A DNA stretch of 30,620 nt from Schizochytrium sp. CCTCC M209059 (lineage: Eukaryota > Sar > Bigyra > Thraustochytrida > Thraustochytriidae), in assembly GCA_000818945.1 (NCBI GenBank), contig KN805384.1, positions 119,777-150,396 on the forward strand, in the 5' to 3' direction. The notes under the pieces were generated by a model. It ran no database searches. It was not told the DNA's origin and worked only from the letters and a program-made list of their open reading frames with translations. Every line of letters begins with the position of its first letter. The stretch's first letter is position 1. The position numbers were made by a program, and so were the translations under genes. Positions 8,192 through 16,124 of the stretch are shown here, one piece after another.

Positions 8192-10018
8192 CTACGGCTC
8201 TCCAACGAGATCGAGCGAGCCGCTTGCAGACAATCGGCGCATGCGGTCCGAAGATTCCTCTTGGGCTACCATAAAGCTAAGTGCCATGACGATGGCGAGC
8301 GTGAAAATAACGTCTCCGAAAGCCATAAACTGCGAGTGATAAAGAGATAGCGAGTCTGTAATGAAGAGGCGCACGAGCATCGATCTTCGGAACCAAATGA
8401 AAGCCCGCTTGCGTCGATTCCAATATGTTTCGCTGAAACGAAAATGCGTGACGGGCGCAGTTGATCTCCTAAAGAGACGACAGCGGTCACAAAGCCAATG
8501 AAATGGATTGGGGCACCGGCACGAAGAAGACAAAAAGTATACGCCGCATAAAACACAAAAGGCAGACACGCTCACAGCAAAGAGCTGTAATATGTGGAGT
8601 TTCGTGACCTTGTCGGTCTCATCGAGCAAAAGGGTGTCCGAGAGCTTACCGCTTGAGATTTCGCGTAAAAACTTCATCACTGGCGAAACAAGCAAATGGT
8701 CTGCAAAGTCCGTCTCGTCTGGAATCGAATGCTGACCCTCAGTGTCTTCTGAAGTTGCAACGTTGCCCGTCTCGGGGTCAATGTTGCGATAGTATGAGCC
8801 ATCAAGCAATAGGTAGAGTAGATCAAACATCTGCGTAAGGCATTGCAGAATGAAGAAACCATTCACCACGTAGCTGGCCCAGCGATTGCGTGTAAAGGCG
8901 GCGTACTTTGCGGAGATCCACTTGCGAAATTGGAGATAGTAGTGCTCGCGAGAAGGTGGAATGCCCATTGCAGAGTGCGGGAGATGCACGTACTCGCGGA
9001 GAGGTTGCACCAATGGATGATTTGCGTCACATCCCTCGAGAAGCTCAATGAGAACAAGTCTACTCTCCTTGGACAGGCCCGCCGTCGAGTGTACACTCAT
9101 GAGGTTCATGGCGTTGGCCAGATTCTCTGACGTGGTAAAGCGCTCGGGGCTAAAGAAGGGTTCGACAATTTTGAGCACGACAAAGAGCGCGCAGAAACCA
9201 ATATACAAAATAAAAGGCGTCGGCTTGAAAAAGTAGTCATTGTCCGAGGTGATGAACTTGCCAAGCTCGTCAATAAAGGTCCCGAAGCCAATTCCACCCA
9301 GAATTGCTGCAAGACGCTGCACGCGACGACCGAGAAACCCAAAGCTCAGTAATTGCGATGCAAACATGAGAAGACCTCCCCAGAGCATATGGGCAATGTG
9401 GATGCCATTGCCGCCGAGTTGCGGATACCCTGTGGCGTACAAACCGACGCGAATGAGGAGAATCGTCACAGCGGAGCACACGAGGTACATTTCGACCTGG
9501 AGTGGAAAGTCTTCATTACGTAGCAAAAAGCCTTCGGCACGGAATACCTCGGCGCACGATCGGATACCTCCCGGAGAGCAGCGACAGCTTCGCGTTGCAG
9601 TACTCCGATCATCGCCGAGGTTCAGAGGTGCATGGTGGTGAAGATGCAGGTGTGAGATTTCATCGGAAGAGTGATCGTGCACGACGGGCGAAGCAAGCTT
9701 TTCGAGGAGACCAATTTCCTCGTGTTCTGCTGGTCCGCCAACAAACTGTTCTTTTCCACTAGAAGACGCAAGGGCATTTTGCGAGCCTGTCAAGGGTGAA
9801 GACGGCGGCGACGACGCTGGCACCGACACTGACGACGACGACGACGACGACAACGATGACGAAATGCCCAGGGGTGCAATGTCTTCGGGTCCAGAGTTGC
9901 CTTTGAAGTCACCACGTCCATCTGTACCGCCGCCGCTGCCGCTGCGTACTGCGCGCGTTGGGGTCTCTCCCTCGGCGTTGCTTCCCCTGGCAGCCTGCGA
10001 GTTCACGCGTTTGAACAT
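8192..10018 (-). CDS. Multi-pass membrane protein with a bacterial-like core domain
   Basis: A 608-residue protein starting at the first ATG of the frame (MFKRVNSQ). Residues 1-170 are disordered, with a poly-Ser run (about 54-65) and a His-rich patch (HLHLHHH, about 123-129). Residues about 174-290 form a four-helix membrane core. It includes TGYPQLGGNGIHIAHMLWGG (about 196-215), LGRRVQRLAAILGGIGFG and the striking motif FIDELGKFITSDNDYFFKPT (about 248-267). I know this combination mainly from uncharacterised bacterial (actinobacterial and cyanobacterial) membrane proteins, so the core may have bacterial ancestry; that is memory, not a search. Further hydrophobic helices follow (WASYVVNGFFILQ..., LQLFAVSVSAFCVLCGVYFL, FGDVIFTLAIVMALSFMV). 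The function is unknown. The gene converges on the TMEM42-like gene and diverges from the phosphatase gene. Confidence 0.8.
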   Translation of the reverse strand: MFKRVNSQAARGSNAEGETPTRAVRSGSGGGTDGRGDFKGNSGPEDIAPLGISSSLSSSSSSSVSVPASSPPSSPLTGSQNALASSSGKEQFVGGPAEHEEIGLLEKLASPVVHDHSSDEISHLHLHHHAPLNLGDDRSTATRSCRCSPGGIRSCAEVFRAEGFLLRNEDFPLQVEMYLVCSAVTILLIRVGLYATGYPQLGGNGIHIAHMLWGGLLMFASQLLSFGFLGRRVQRLAAILGGIGFGTFIDELGKFITSDNDYFFKPTPFILYIGFCALFVVLKIVEPFFSPERFTTSENLANAMNLMSVHSTAGLSKESRLVLIELLEGCDANHPLVQPLREYVHLPHSAMGIPPSREHYYLQFRKWISAKYAAFTRNRWASYVVNGFFILQCLTQMFDLLYLLLDGSYYRNIDPETGNVATSEDTEGQHSIPDETDFADHLLVSPVMKFLREISSGKLSDTLLLDETDKVTKLHILQLFAVSVSAFCVLCGVYFLSSSCRCPNPFHWLCDRCRLFRRSTAPVTHFRFSETYWNRRKRAFIWFRRSMLVRLFITDSLSLYHSQFMAFGDVIFTLAIVMALSFMVAQEESSDRMRRLSASGSLDLVGEP

Positions 10019-11340
10019 GCTCGCGTCGCCCGACCTCGGAGGCACCGAGCGCAAGATGAGCACTTCGGTAAGACGGCGGTCGGGCGCAGAGTGAGCGTCT
10101 CACCGAGACGCCCGCGGATAGAGCGAGCAGTATCGCTGGCAAGTGGTCGCGCTCCGTACTGCGCAAAGCCGACAGCTCCGCGCCTTGCACAAGGTTTGCA
10201 CTCACCTAGTTATAGCGGGCAGGCCTACGCCTACTACTACTGGTATGAATAAGGAGCGGAAATAGGTGAGTTCATTTGACGGCACACAAGCATTAACAGC
10301 ATGCGCATCCGATTGCGGATCACACGCGCAGGACCATTAGCAGGCTCCTGGTCTCGCCCAAGCAGGCAGGCAGCACGGTTTGCTTCCCTTGTTTAGTCGT
10401 TCAAGTCTTTTCATTTTCAATAACAGGCCTGCTGCGTCCATATTTTATTTGTTCACAACTTTGGTTCACAACGATGTCGATGTCAAAGGTCCTCTTGGTT
10501 TACAGACGCGGAACAAGCCTGCGTTCCCTCCTTACCCCTACAAGTTCAAAGCAAACAAGGCGTTTTAGTTAGAAAATAAACGAGACTTTTTTTCTCAGAA
10601 AGCGTGCACATTCACCCGTTCGTTCGATTGTTTGTCGTCATGTATGAGAAAGCGAAGCTTGAAGCTTGCTTGTTGCGACATCTTTCTGCAAAAGTCTAAC
10701 AAGGAAAAAAAAAAGGGCGAACGAGGAGCAAGACGACACGAAGTGCGCATCTCGAGGCTTGTGTGTGAACACGAAACTCAAGTACATTCGGCTCTCAATT
10801 CTCGCTCCACCCAAACAACGCGAGCAACTGGCTCCGCAGAGCTGCTTTCTGGCGCAAGTAAGTGCCTGACGTAGCCTCGCAGTTTTACCGAGAGTCCATT
10901 TGAATGGCTGATGATTCCCGCGAACGGCTTGGACTCGGAGCCAAGACTTGCCATACGGCTTCCAAGTGCGCGTGTAGTACTACTTCGTCACGTGCCCTTG
11001 CCTGGTAGAGAGCGAGCAGCTGCAGCTCCAGGTGCCTCCCGTCCCTCCCTCCTTCCCTCTCTCCCTCCTTCCCTCCATCCATCTGCATCCGACCGTACGA
11101 ATATGAACGAATGCCCAGCTAGCCAAAGCTGGCCAAGCGCGCGCCGCACTTGTGTCCCGCGCGCTTTCTCCTCATGACAGCGCCGGCCCCCTCGCTTTGC
11201 GTTGCGCACATTCCATTCTCGACAGGAGTGGACTTGGCCAGTAGTGATGAAGGTATCGCGGTTATCTGCGTGCTGGTCGCCGTGGCCACCAACCGCCTCG
11301 CGTCGACGAGCGGCGCCAGCGCAGGCACTGCCAGGCGAAA

Positions 11341-11356
11341 AGGCAGGCAGGCAGGG

Positions 11357-11404
<48 letters not shown>
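11341..11404. repeat. (GGCA)n tetramer array
   Basis: About 15 GGCA units with one interruption (GGGCA near 11354). Confidence 0.9.
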
Positions 11405-11405
<1 letters not shown>

Positions 11406-11672
11406 GAGCGCGGCGGGGCACTCGCAGTGCGGGCGGCACGGCCGTGCAGGCGGGGTTTGTCCCGTCTGCGCGGCCGAGGGTTCTATGGCGAGCGAGGAGC
11501 AGCTAGCCAGCCGCTCGCACAGTGCGGAATCGGCTGCGCAAGTGGGCGAAAGCGCGGCGCAAGTGCGGCAAAGCGGACAGAAATCAAGTTAGAAGGGTGC
11601 GGGAGGAAGAAGCACTTGAAGGCAGGCCTCGGAAGGAAGGAAGCCGCGGTCTCCGCCTCGCCTCCAACTGCA

Positions 11673-11742
11673 ACAAACAAACAAACAAACAAACAAACAA
11701 ACAAACAAATAACCAGGGAAACAAACAAACAAACACACACAC
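11673..11742. repeat. (AAAC)n tetramer arrays with CA tail
   Basis: Two AAAC blocks (11673-11709 and 11718-11735) separated by a short non-repeat, grading into CA dinucleotides. Confidence 0.9.
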
Positions 11743-11856
11743 ATTGCCGCCCAAATAACAAGCTTGGCAAACCAAGAAACAAGCAACCACCACTCACCGT
11801 GACTCGTCCAAGAAAACGGAGAAGCGCCGAACTGGCAGAGAGAGAGAGAGAAAGCA

Positions 11857-11857
11857 C

Positions 11858-11890
<33 letters not shown>
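11857..11890. repeat. (GCAA)n tetramer array
   Basis: About eight GCAA units, preceded by a GA-dinucleotide run and followed immediately by the GCGTT pentamer array. Confidence 0.9.
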
Positions 11891-11891
<1 letters not shown>

Positions 11892-12055
11892 GCGTTGCGT
11901 TGCGTTGCGTTGCGTTGCGTTGCGTTGCGTTGCGTTGCGTTGCGTTGCGTTGCGTTGCGTTGCGTTGCGTTGCGTTGCGTTGCGTTGCGTTGCGTTGCGT
12001 TGCGTTGCGTTGCGTTGCGTTGCGTTGCGTTGCGTTGCGTTACGTTGCGTTGCGT
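11892..12055. repeat. (GCGTT)n pentamer array, about 33 copies
   Basis: 164 bp of near-perfect GCGTT with one substitution (ACGTT at about 12042). Because 5 and 3 share no factor, all three forward frames read the same cyclic peptide (A-L-R-C-V) and all three reverse frames read N-A-T-Q-R, with no stop in any frame. It ends 24 bp before the ATG of the phosphatase gene. Confidence 0.95.
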
Positions 12056-12079
12056 GGCGGAGAGGGAGGAGCGGAGAGG

Positions 12080-13990
12080 ATGCCGCTGTTCCGCACGGCC
12101 GGGAGGAGGTGCTCCGCGAGCGCGCTGTCGAAGCGGCCGTGCACGAGGCGCGGCGCCGCGGCGCATGGCTGCCAGCACCCCAAGGGCAAGTGCCGGCGCG
12201 CGCTCTTCGCGCAGAACGCGAGCGGGCAGCGCGTGGAGGTGGTCGGCGTCCCGCGCGCAGCGGCGGCGGCGAGCGCCTTCGCGGACGGAAGCCACGGCGG
12301 CGGGAGCGGCGGCCACCGCAGCGGGGGCGGGTCGTCGTCCTCGTCGTGGTCCTGGTCGCGCCGCGAGCGGTTTGCAACTCTCGCGGCGGCTGGCGGCCTC
12401 GCCTGCGCGGCGCTCGGGAGCGTAGCGCAGGCCAAGGCCGTCTCGGCGCGCGAACGCAGCCCCGGCTCCGTCGCAAGCATCATGCAGTACCCGGCGAACC
12501 GCCCCATCGAAGACCGCACCCACATGGAGCGCTTTGCGAACGGCGCCTGGTGGTTCTCCGTCTTTGACGGTCACGGCGGCTGGCAGTGCTCCGACTATGC
12601 CAGCAAGCACCTGCACCTCAACGTTGAAAAGGCAATCAGCAACCATCTCGGCGAGCGCCCGGGGTCCGAGCCTCAGCTCTACGAGGGCCACGTCGACCGC
12701 CGCGTCGTCACCCGCGCTCTCAAGTCCGCCTTTGAGCGGACCGATCGTCAGTACATGGTTAAAGTGTTTGGTGCCTTTGAGCTCGGCTTCGGCCGCGATA
12801 CGCGCGCCGGGTCGTGCGCACTAGGTACGCTTGTCGTGGACGGCATGCTCTTTGTCGCCAACGCAGGTGATTCGCGCGCTGTGCTAGCGGTCAACCGCGA
12901 GAGCTTTGAGCTCTCTACCTCGAGCCCTGCAGCCCAGCTCCACAAGCGCACCTCCTCTCGTGGTGGTGGCCAACAGTCGGCCGAGGCGGAAGTCGACATG
13001 CATGACTGGAACATTGAGGAGCTCATGGGCGCAGCCGCACTCAGCGATAGTATTGGGGAGAACCTCAACCCTGTTATGGCTGAAGCCTTGCGCGCCAAAC
13101 TCCTCAACCAAATCTACGAAATGCGCAAATCCGGCAAGGCCGACGACGACGACCATCTCCCCTCCGAGGACCTCGATACAGAGACCCTCGTCAAGGAGGC
13201 CGCCGCCCTTGCCAAACGGAACCGCTCGCGCCCTGGTGCCGCCGAAGAAGGTTCCAAAGAGGCGGCGTCCAGTGAGTCCGGATCTTCATCTCGCGCCCAG
13301 TCTAGCAACCGTTTCGTCAACGCCGTGAGGCTTTTGACCGGCGGAAACATGCGCGCGGGCGAGCCAACGAGCGAGGAGGACCCTCAGCACGATTCTTCCT
13401 TTGTGGCTCTCGACATGAGCAACGACCACAACTGCCGCGAGCCGCACGAGCGTGAGCTCTTGGAGCGCGCTCATCCCAACGAAAAGGACGTGGTGGTGTG
13501 CCGTGTCAACAATCCTGATCAGTGCTACATTAAGGGCAAATTACAGCCCACCCGTGCTTTTGGAGACTTTTACCTCAAGTATGCAGAGTTCATGCGCGGC
13601 GCCGAGGAAGACGCTGCAGCTGGGCGATATGTACCACCACCTTACACGCCACCCTACATCACAGCCACGCCCGAGGTTCAGGTTCGCACGTTGCGCAAGG
13701 GCGTCGATGAGTTTCTCATCATGGCAACGGATGGTTTGTGGGATGTCATGTCGAGTCAGGAGGCTGTTGATCTCGCAGGTAAAGAGCTGCGACGTCAGGG
13801 CGGAAGTCCCGAGACAGCGAGCGACGCACTGGTTGAGGAGGCGCTGCGCCGCGCAGCGCAGAACGCCAACCTCTCGGTTGCCCAGCTCAAGGCTCTCAAG
13901 GTCGGCCGCGCACGCCGTGCCAAGCATGACGATATTAGCGTAATCGTCGTCGATCTGGCACGATTGGTCGAAATGCACTATTGGGGCTAA
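12080..13990 (+). CDS. PP2C-family Ser/Thr phosphatase, pyruvate dehydrogenase phosphatase-like
   Basis: A 636-residue protein starting at the first in-frame ATG. PP2C motifs appear in order: IEDR (143-146), the metal-binding FDGHGG (162-167), GSCALGTLVV then ANAGDSRAVL (260-269), the PDP-type segment SNDHNCREPHERELLERAHP (447-466), PTRAFGD (490-496), ATDGLWDV (549-556) and HDDISVIVVD (616-625). The SNDHN...ERE...HP and RAFGD pair and the DD before IS(T)V resemble PDP, which dephosphorylates and reactivates the pyruvate dehydrogenase E1 subunit using Mg/Mn ions. The Arg-rich N-terminus without acidic residues (1-40) would suit a mitochondrial presequence, and a hydrophobic stretch (about 99-117) follows. 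A low-complexity insertion of about 160 residues (280-440) enlarges the catalytic domain. Plant clade-D-type PP2C is the main alternative. Confidence 0.88.
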   Translation: MPLFRTAGRRCSASALSKRPCTRRGAAAHGCQHPKGKCRRALFAQNASGQRVEVVGVPRAAAAASAFADGSHGGGSGGHRSGGGSSSSSWSWSRRERFATLAAAGGLACAALGSVAQAKAVSARERSPGSVASIMQYPANRPIEDRTHMERFANGAWWFSVFDGHGGWQCSDYASKHLHLNVEKAISNHLGERPGSEPQLYEGHVDRRVVTRALKSAFERTDRQYMVKVFGAFELGFGRDTRAGSCALGTLVVDGMLFVANAGDSRAVLAVNRESFELSTSSPAAQLHKRTSSRGGGQQSAEAEVDMHDWNIEELMGAAALSDSIGENLNPVMAEALRAKLLNQIYEMRKSGKADDDDHLPSEDLDTETLVKEAAALAKRNRSRPGAAEEGSKEAASSESGSSSRAQSSNRFVNAVRLLTGGNMRAGEPTSEEDPQHDSSFVALDMSNDHNCREPHERELLERAHPNEKDVVVCRVNNPDQCYIKGKLQPTRAFGDFYLKYAEFMRGAEEDAAAGRYVPPPYTPPYITATPEVQVRTLRKGVDEFLIMATDGLWDVMSSQEAVDLAGKELRRQGGSPETASDALVEEALRRAAQNANLSVAQLKALKVGRARRAKHDDISVIVVDLARLVEMHYWG

Positions 13991-14058
13991 GTCAATCTCA
14001 CTTGGCCCCTGCTCACCACACGATTCCACTCCATCCCATTTACATTTACTTTCGAAAT

Positions 14059-14160
14059 GACAGTCAGACAGACAAATATACACATACAGACAGACAGACA
14101 GACAGACAGACAGTCAGTCAGACAGTCAGACAGTCAGACAGTCAAACGTAGACAGACAGT
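14059..14160. repeat. GACA/GTCA tetramer array
   Basis: An imperfect CAGA/CAGT array starting 69 bp after the phosphatase stop codon. It probably lies in or just beyond the 3' untranslated region. Confidence 0.85.
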
Positions 14161-14766
14161 TAGCTGTAGGCAGTCAGGTAAGAGACCGCCTGCTCTGCAC
14201 TGGTCTTGTTCCCCATATAATTTGCCGCGCACTCCCTCGGTTTTGTCTTTAGCAAGGCGTCCGGGAGGAAAGTTGTGCTGCTCGTCTCCGCAAGTGTGGA
14301 GCGGGCCCCGTTCCTAATTTACCACATTGTGACAAAATCACATTTAATCGTCTCCGGCGCCCACGCAAGCACCGCACACGCGCGTGCTTTGGACGCGAGT
14401 CAGAAGATTTCGCCGCACATCGCCACTTACCCCCATTGTAGCAATCCACATTCTCTTATCGTATTTTGCAATCTACGTATCACACCATGTTTTTTCCGTA
14501 AAAGGTTGATTGCAACCGCAACTTTGCTCGCTGGCCGTTCACGAGCTTTCATTTTTGCTCGCGGTCGTAGTATGGCAGCCATGGTGGAAAAGGAGGCTCT
14601 GCGTTGTAAATATGATGGGAGGAAAATAGTGCAAGTCGAGTAAAGGAGGTAGCAACAGGAGCAAACGAAGGCGAAAAGAGCCACAGACACCAAACAAAAA
14701 ACAAACAAACAAACAAATCCCGAACAATCGATCAATTGTTTGACTAGTAACTTTTTGGATTGACGA

Positions 14767-14791
14767 AGCGCGGCGCGGCGCGGCGCGGCGC
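14767..14791. repeat. (GCGCG)n short pentamer array
   Basis: About five GCGCG/GGCGC units in the region upstream of the cap-binding protein gene. Confidence 0.75.
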
Positions 14792-14976
14792 AGGCACGGC
14801 CTGCCGCGCTCCTTGTTTCGCTTCTCTGCTTGCTTGTTATTCCAGGTGAACGAGCGCGCAAGCTCGAGCGGCTTGCATCCGGCTGGGGCCTAGCCCGCAA
14901 CAGCGTTGCCTCCTCCGCTGCCGGAGCACGGCGCGCGCGAGGCCGCGTACAAGGCGGAGCAGAGACTCCGGAAACG

Positions 14977-15711
14977 ATGGACCCCACTCCGGTGCAAGTG
15001 CCGCCGTACCCGGGCGAGCATGCCCTTCAGAGCAAGTTTTGCTTCTGGTTCATGCAACGCGACGCGAACAGCCGCACAGCACAGGCCGCGGAGGAGTACG
15101 AAAAGAGCATCAAGCCTATCGCGGCCTTTGAAACCGTTGAGGGCTTCTTTAAGGTGTACAATTATCTCGTCAAGCCGAGCAGCATCACCGTGTCGACCGA
15201 GATCCACCTCTTTCGCAATATGATCAAGCCCATCTGGGAGGCGCGCGACAATCAGCGCGGCGGCAAGGTCATTCTGCGTCTTGTCAAGGGCCTCACAAAC
15301 CTGATCTGGGAGCAGCTTCTCATTGCGCTAGTTGGTGACCAGTTTGAGGTGGGTGATGAGATCACTGGCATTGTGCTCTCTATTCGCGCGCACGAGGACG
15401 TCATCTCCATCTGGAACCGAACGGCCGACGACACCCATTTGGTGAACCGCATTCGCGATGGTCTCAAGCGCGTCCTCGATCTGCCCGGCTTTGTGCGCCT
15501 CGAGTACAAGAGCCACGCAAAGGGAATGCGTTCGCGAGGCGGCAACGCCGAGCATCGTGGGGACCATCATCGCGGTAGCCACAATAGCCATAGTAGTGAC
15601 CGTTCTCACGGCGAGAGGCCTCCTCTGCCTGGATCGCAGCCCGGGCCTTCGGTGCCATCTGCTGGGCCCGGCAGCTCTCGGGGAGGCGGCGGTAGCGGCT
15701 GGCGTATCTAA
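14977..15711 (+). CDS. eIF4E-family cap-binding protein, 4EHP (eIF4E2) type
   Basis: A 244-residue protein starting at the first in-frame ATG (MDPTPVQ). Residues about 14-182 align throughout with 4EHP. They include HALQSKFCFWFMQRD, a Tyr at 41 in the position where 4EHP uses Tyr instead of Trp to stack on the cap, KPIWE with Trp87-Glu88, KVILRLVKG, and VISIWNRTA with Trp146. These are the cap-stacking and guanine-recognition positions. 4EHP competes with eIF4E for mRNA 5' caps but does not recruit eIF4G well, so a repressor or specialised translation role is expected in the cytoplasm. The helix residue equivalent to eIF4E Trp73 is Phe (VEGFFKVY, Phe58). A tail of about 60 residues rich in His, Ser, Gly and Pro (185-244) is extra relative to the family. 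Confidence 0.92.
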   Translation: MDPTPVQVPPYPGEHALQSKFCFWFMQRDANSRTAQAAEEYEKSIKPIAAFETVEGFFKVYNYLVKPSSITVSTEIHLFRNMIKPIWEARDNQRGGKVILRLVKGLTNLIWEQLLIALVGDQFEVGDEITGIVLSIRAHEDVISIWNRTADDTHLVNRIRDGLKRVLDLPGFVRLEYKSHAKGMRSRGGNAEHRGDHHRGSHNSHSSDRSHGERPPLPGSQPGPSVPSAGPGSSRGGGGSGWRI

Positions 15712-16124
15712 TAATAATAGTAAAAAAAAAATCTTGCTTCGGTGGGGTCTGGTTGCTTGATCGTCGAAAAGGTGGACTTTCAAACAGCTAGACAGCAAAT
15801 CTGAGTTTGATCGTACTGAGAAAAGAGGGCGGTGCAATTCAGCAAAAACGTGAGATTGGCATCTATAATTGAGCGAATCTTTAGAGGAGAGAGACCGTGA
15901 TTTCACAAACAAGCAGCAATACGTATTGAACATGGTGACCATTTGCCATGAACGTAAAGGGAAAACAAGAACGAAAGAAACGGCAACAATGATGAAAAAG
16001 AAGCAAACTTTGTTCTTTAAATCGACCAATCAGTTGGTTGCTTTGCTACTGACAGTGAGAAATGTAATGTGATGTAATGTGATGTGATGTGATGTGATTA
16101 CAAGGCATGCAGACATAAGGATGC
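15712..16124. other. Spacer between convergent genes
   Basis: 413 bp between two convergent stop codons (15711 and 16125). It is AT-rich with an A9 run just after the first stop and a TGTGA pentamer array (16061-16098) near the second. It should contain both 3' untranslated regions. No gene is seen. Confidence 0.65.
16061..16098. repeat. (TGTGA)n pentamer array
   Basis: About seven TGTGA/TGTAA units located 27 bp beyond the stop codon of the minus-strand hydrolase gene. Confidence 0.85.

Larger units (their letters stand above)
10019..12079. promoter_or_regulatory. Long divergent intergenic region with repeat arrays
   Basis: These 2.06 kb separate two divergent start codons. The left half (10064-10900) is of mixed composition with no credible gene. 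The right half is GC-rich, with a CCCT-rich pyrimidine tract (about 11038-11090) and four successive microsatellites ending 24 bp before the phosphatase ATG. The long open frames seen here exist because the repeats contain no stop codons in any frame. Confidence 0.5.
13991..14976. other. Intergenic region between tandem genes
   Basis: 986 bp holding the 3' flank of the phosphatase gene and the promoter and leader of the cap-binding protein. It contains a GACA array (14059-14160), an AAAC run (about 14696-14716) and a GCGCG array (14767-14791). A splice-acceptor-like TTATTCCAG (14837-14845) lies upstream of the next ATG, so a leader intron is possible. Confidence 0.5.

Noticed and set aside
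11202..12691. Open frames of about 300-400 codons on both strands through the microsatellites
   Set aside because: They are open only because the GGCA, AAAC, GCAA and GCGTT repeats lack stops. The minus-strand frames also run antisense to the phosphatase gene.
14573..14643. Possible upstream coding exon for the 4EHP-type protein (ATG near 14573)
   Set aside because: No convincing donor in frame with the acceptor-like site at 14845 was found, and 4EHP homology is complete from the ATG at 14977.
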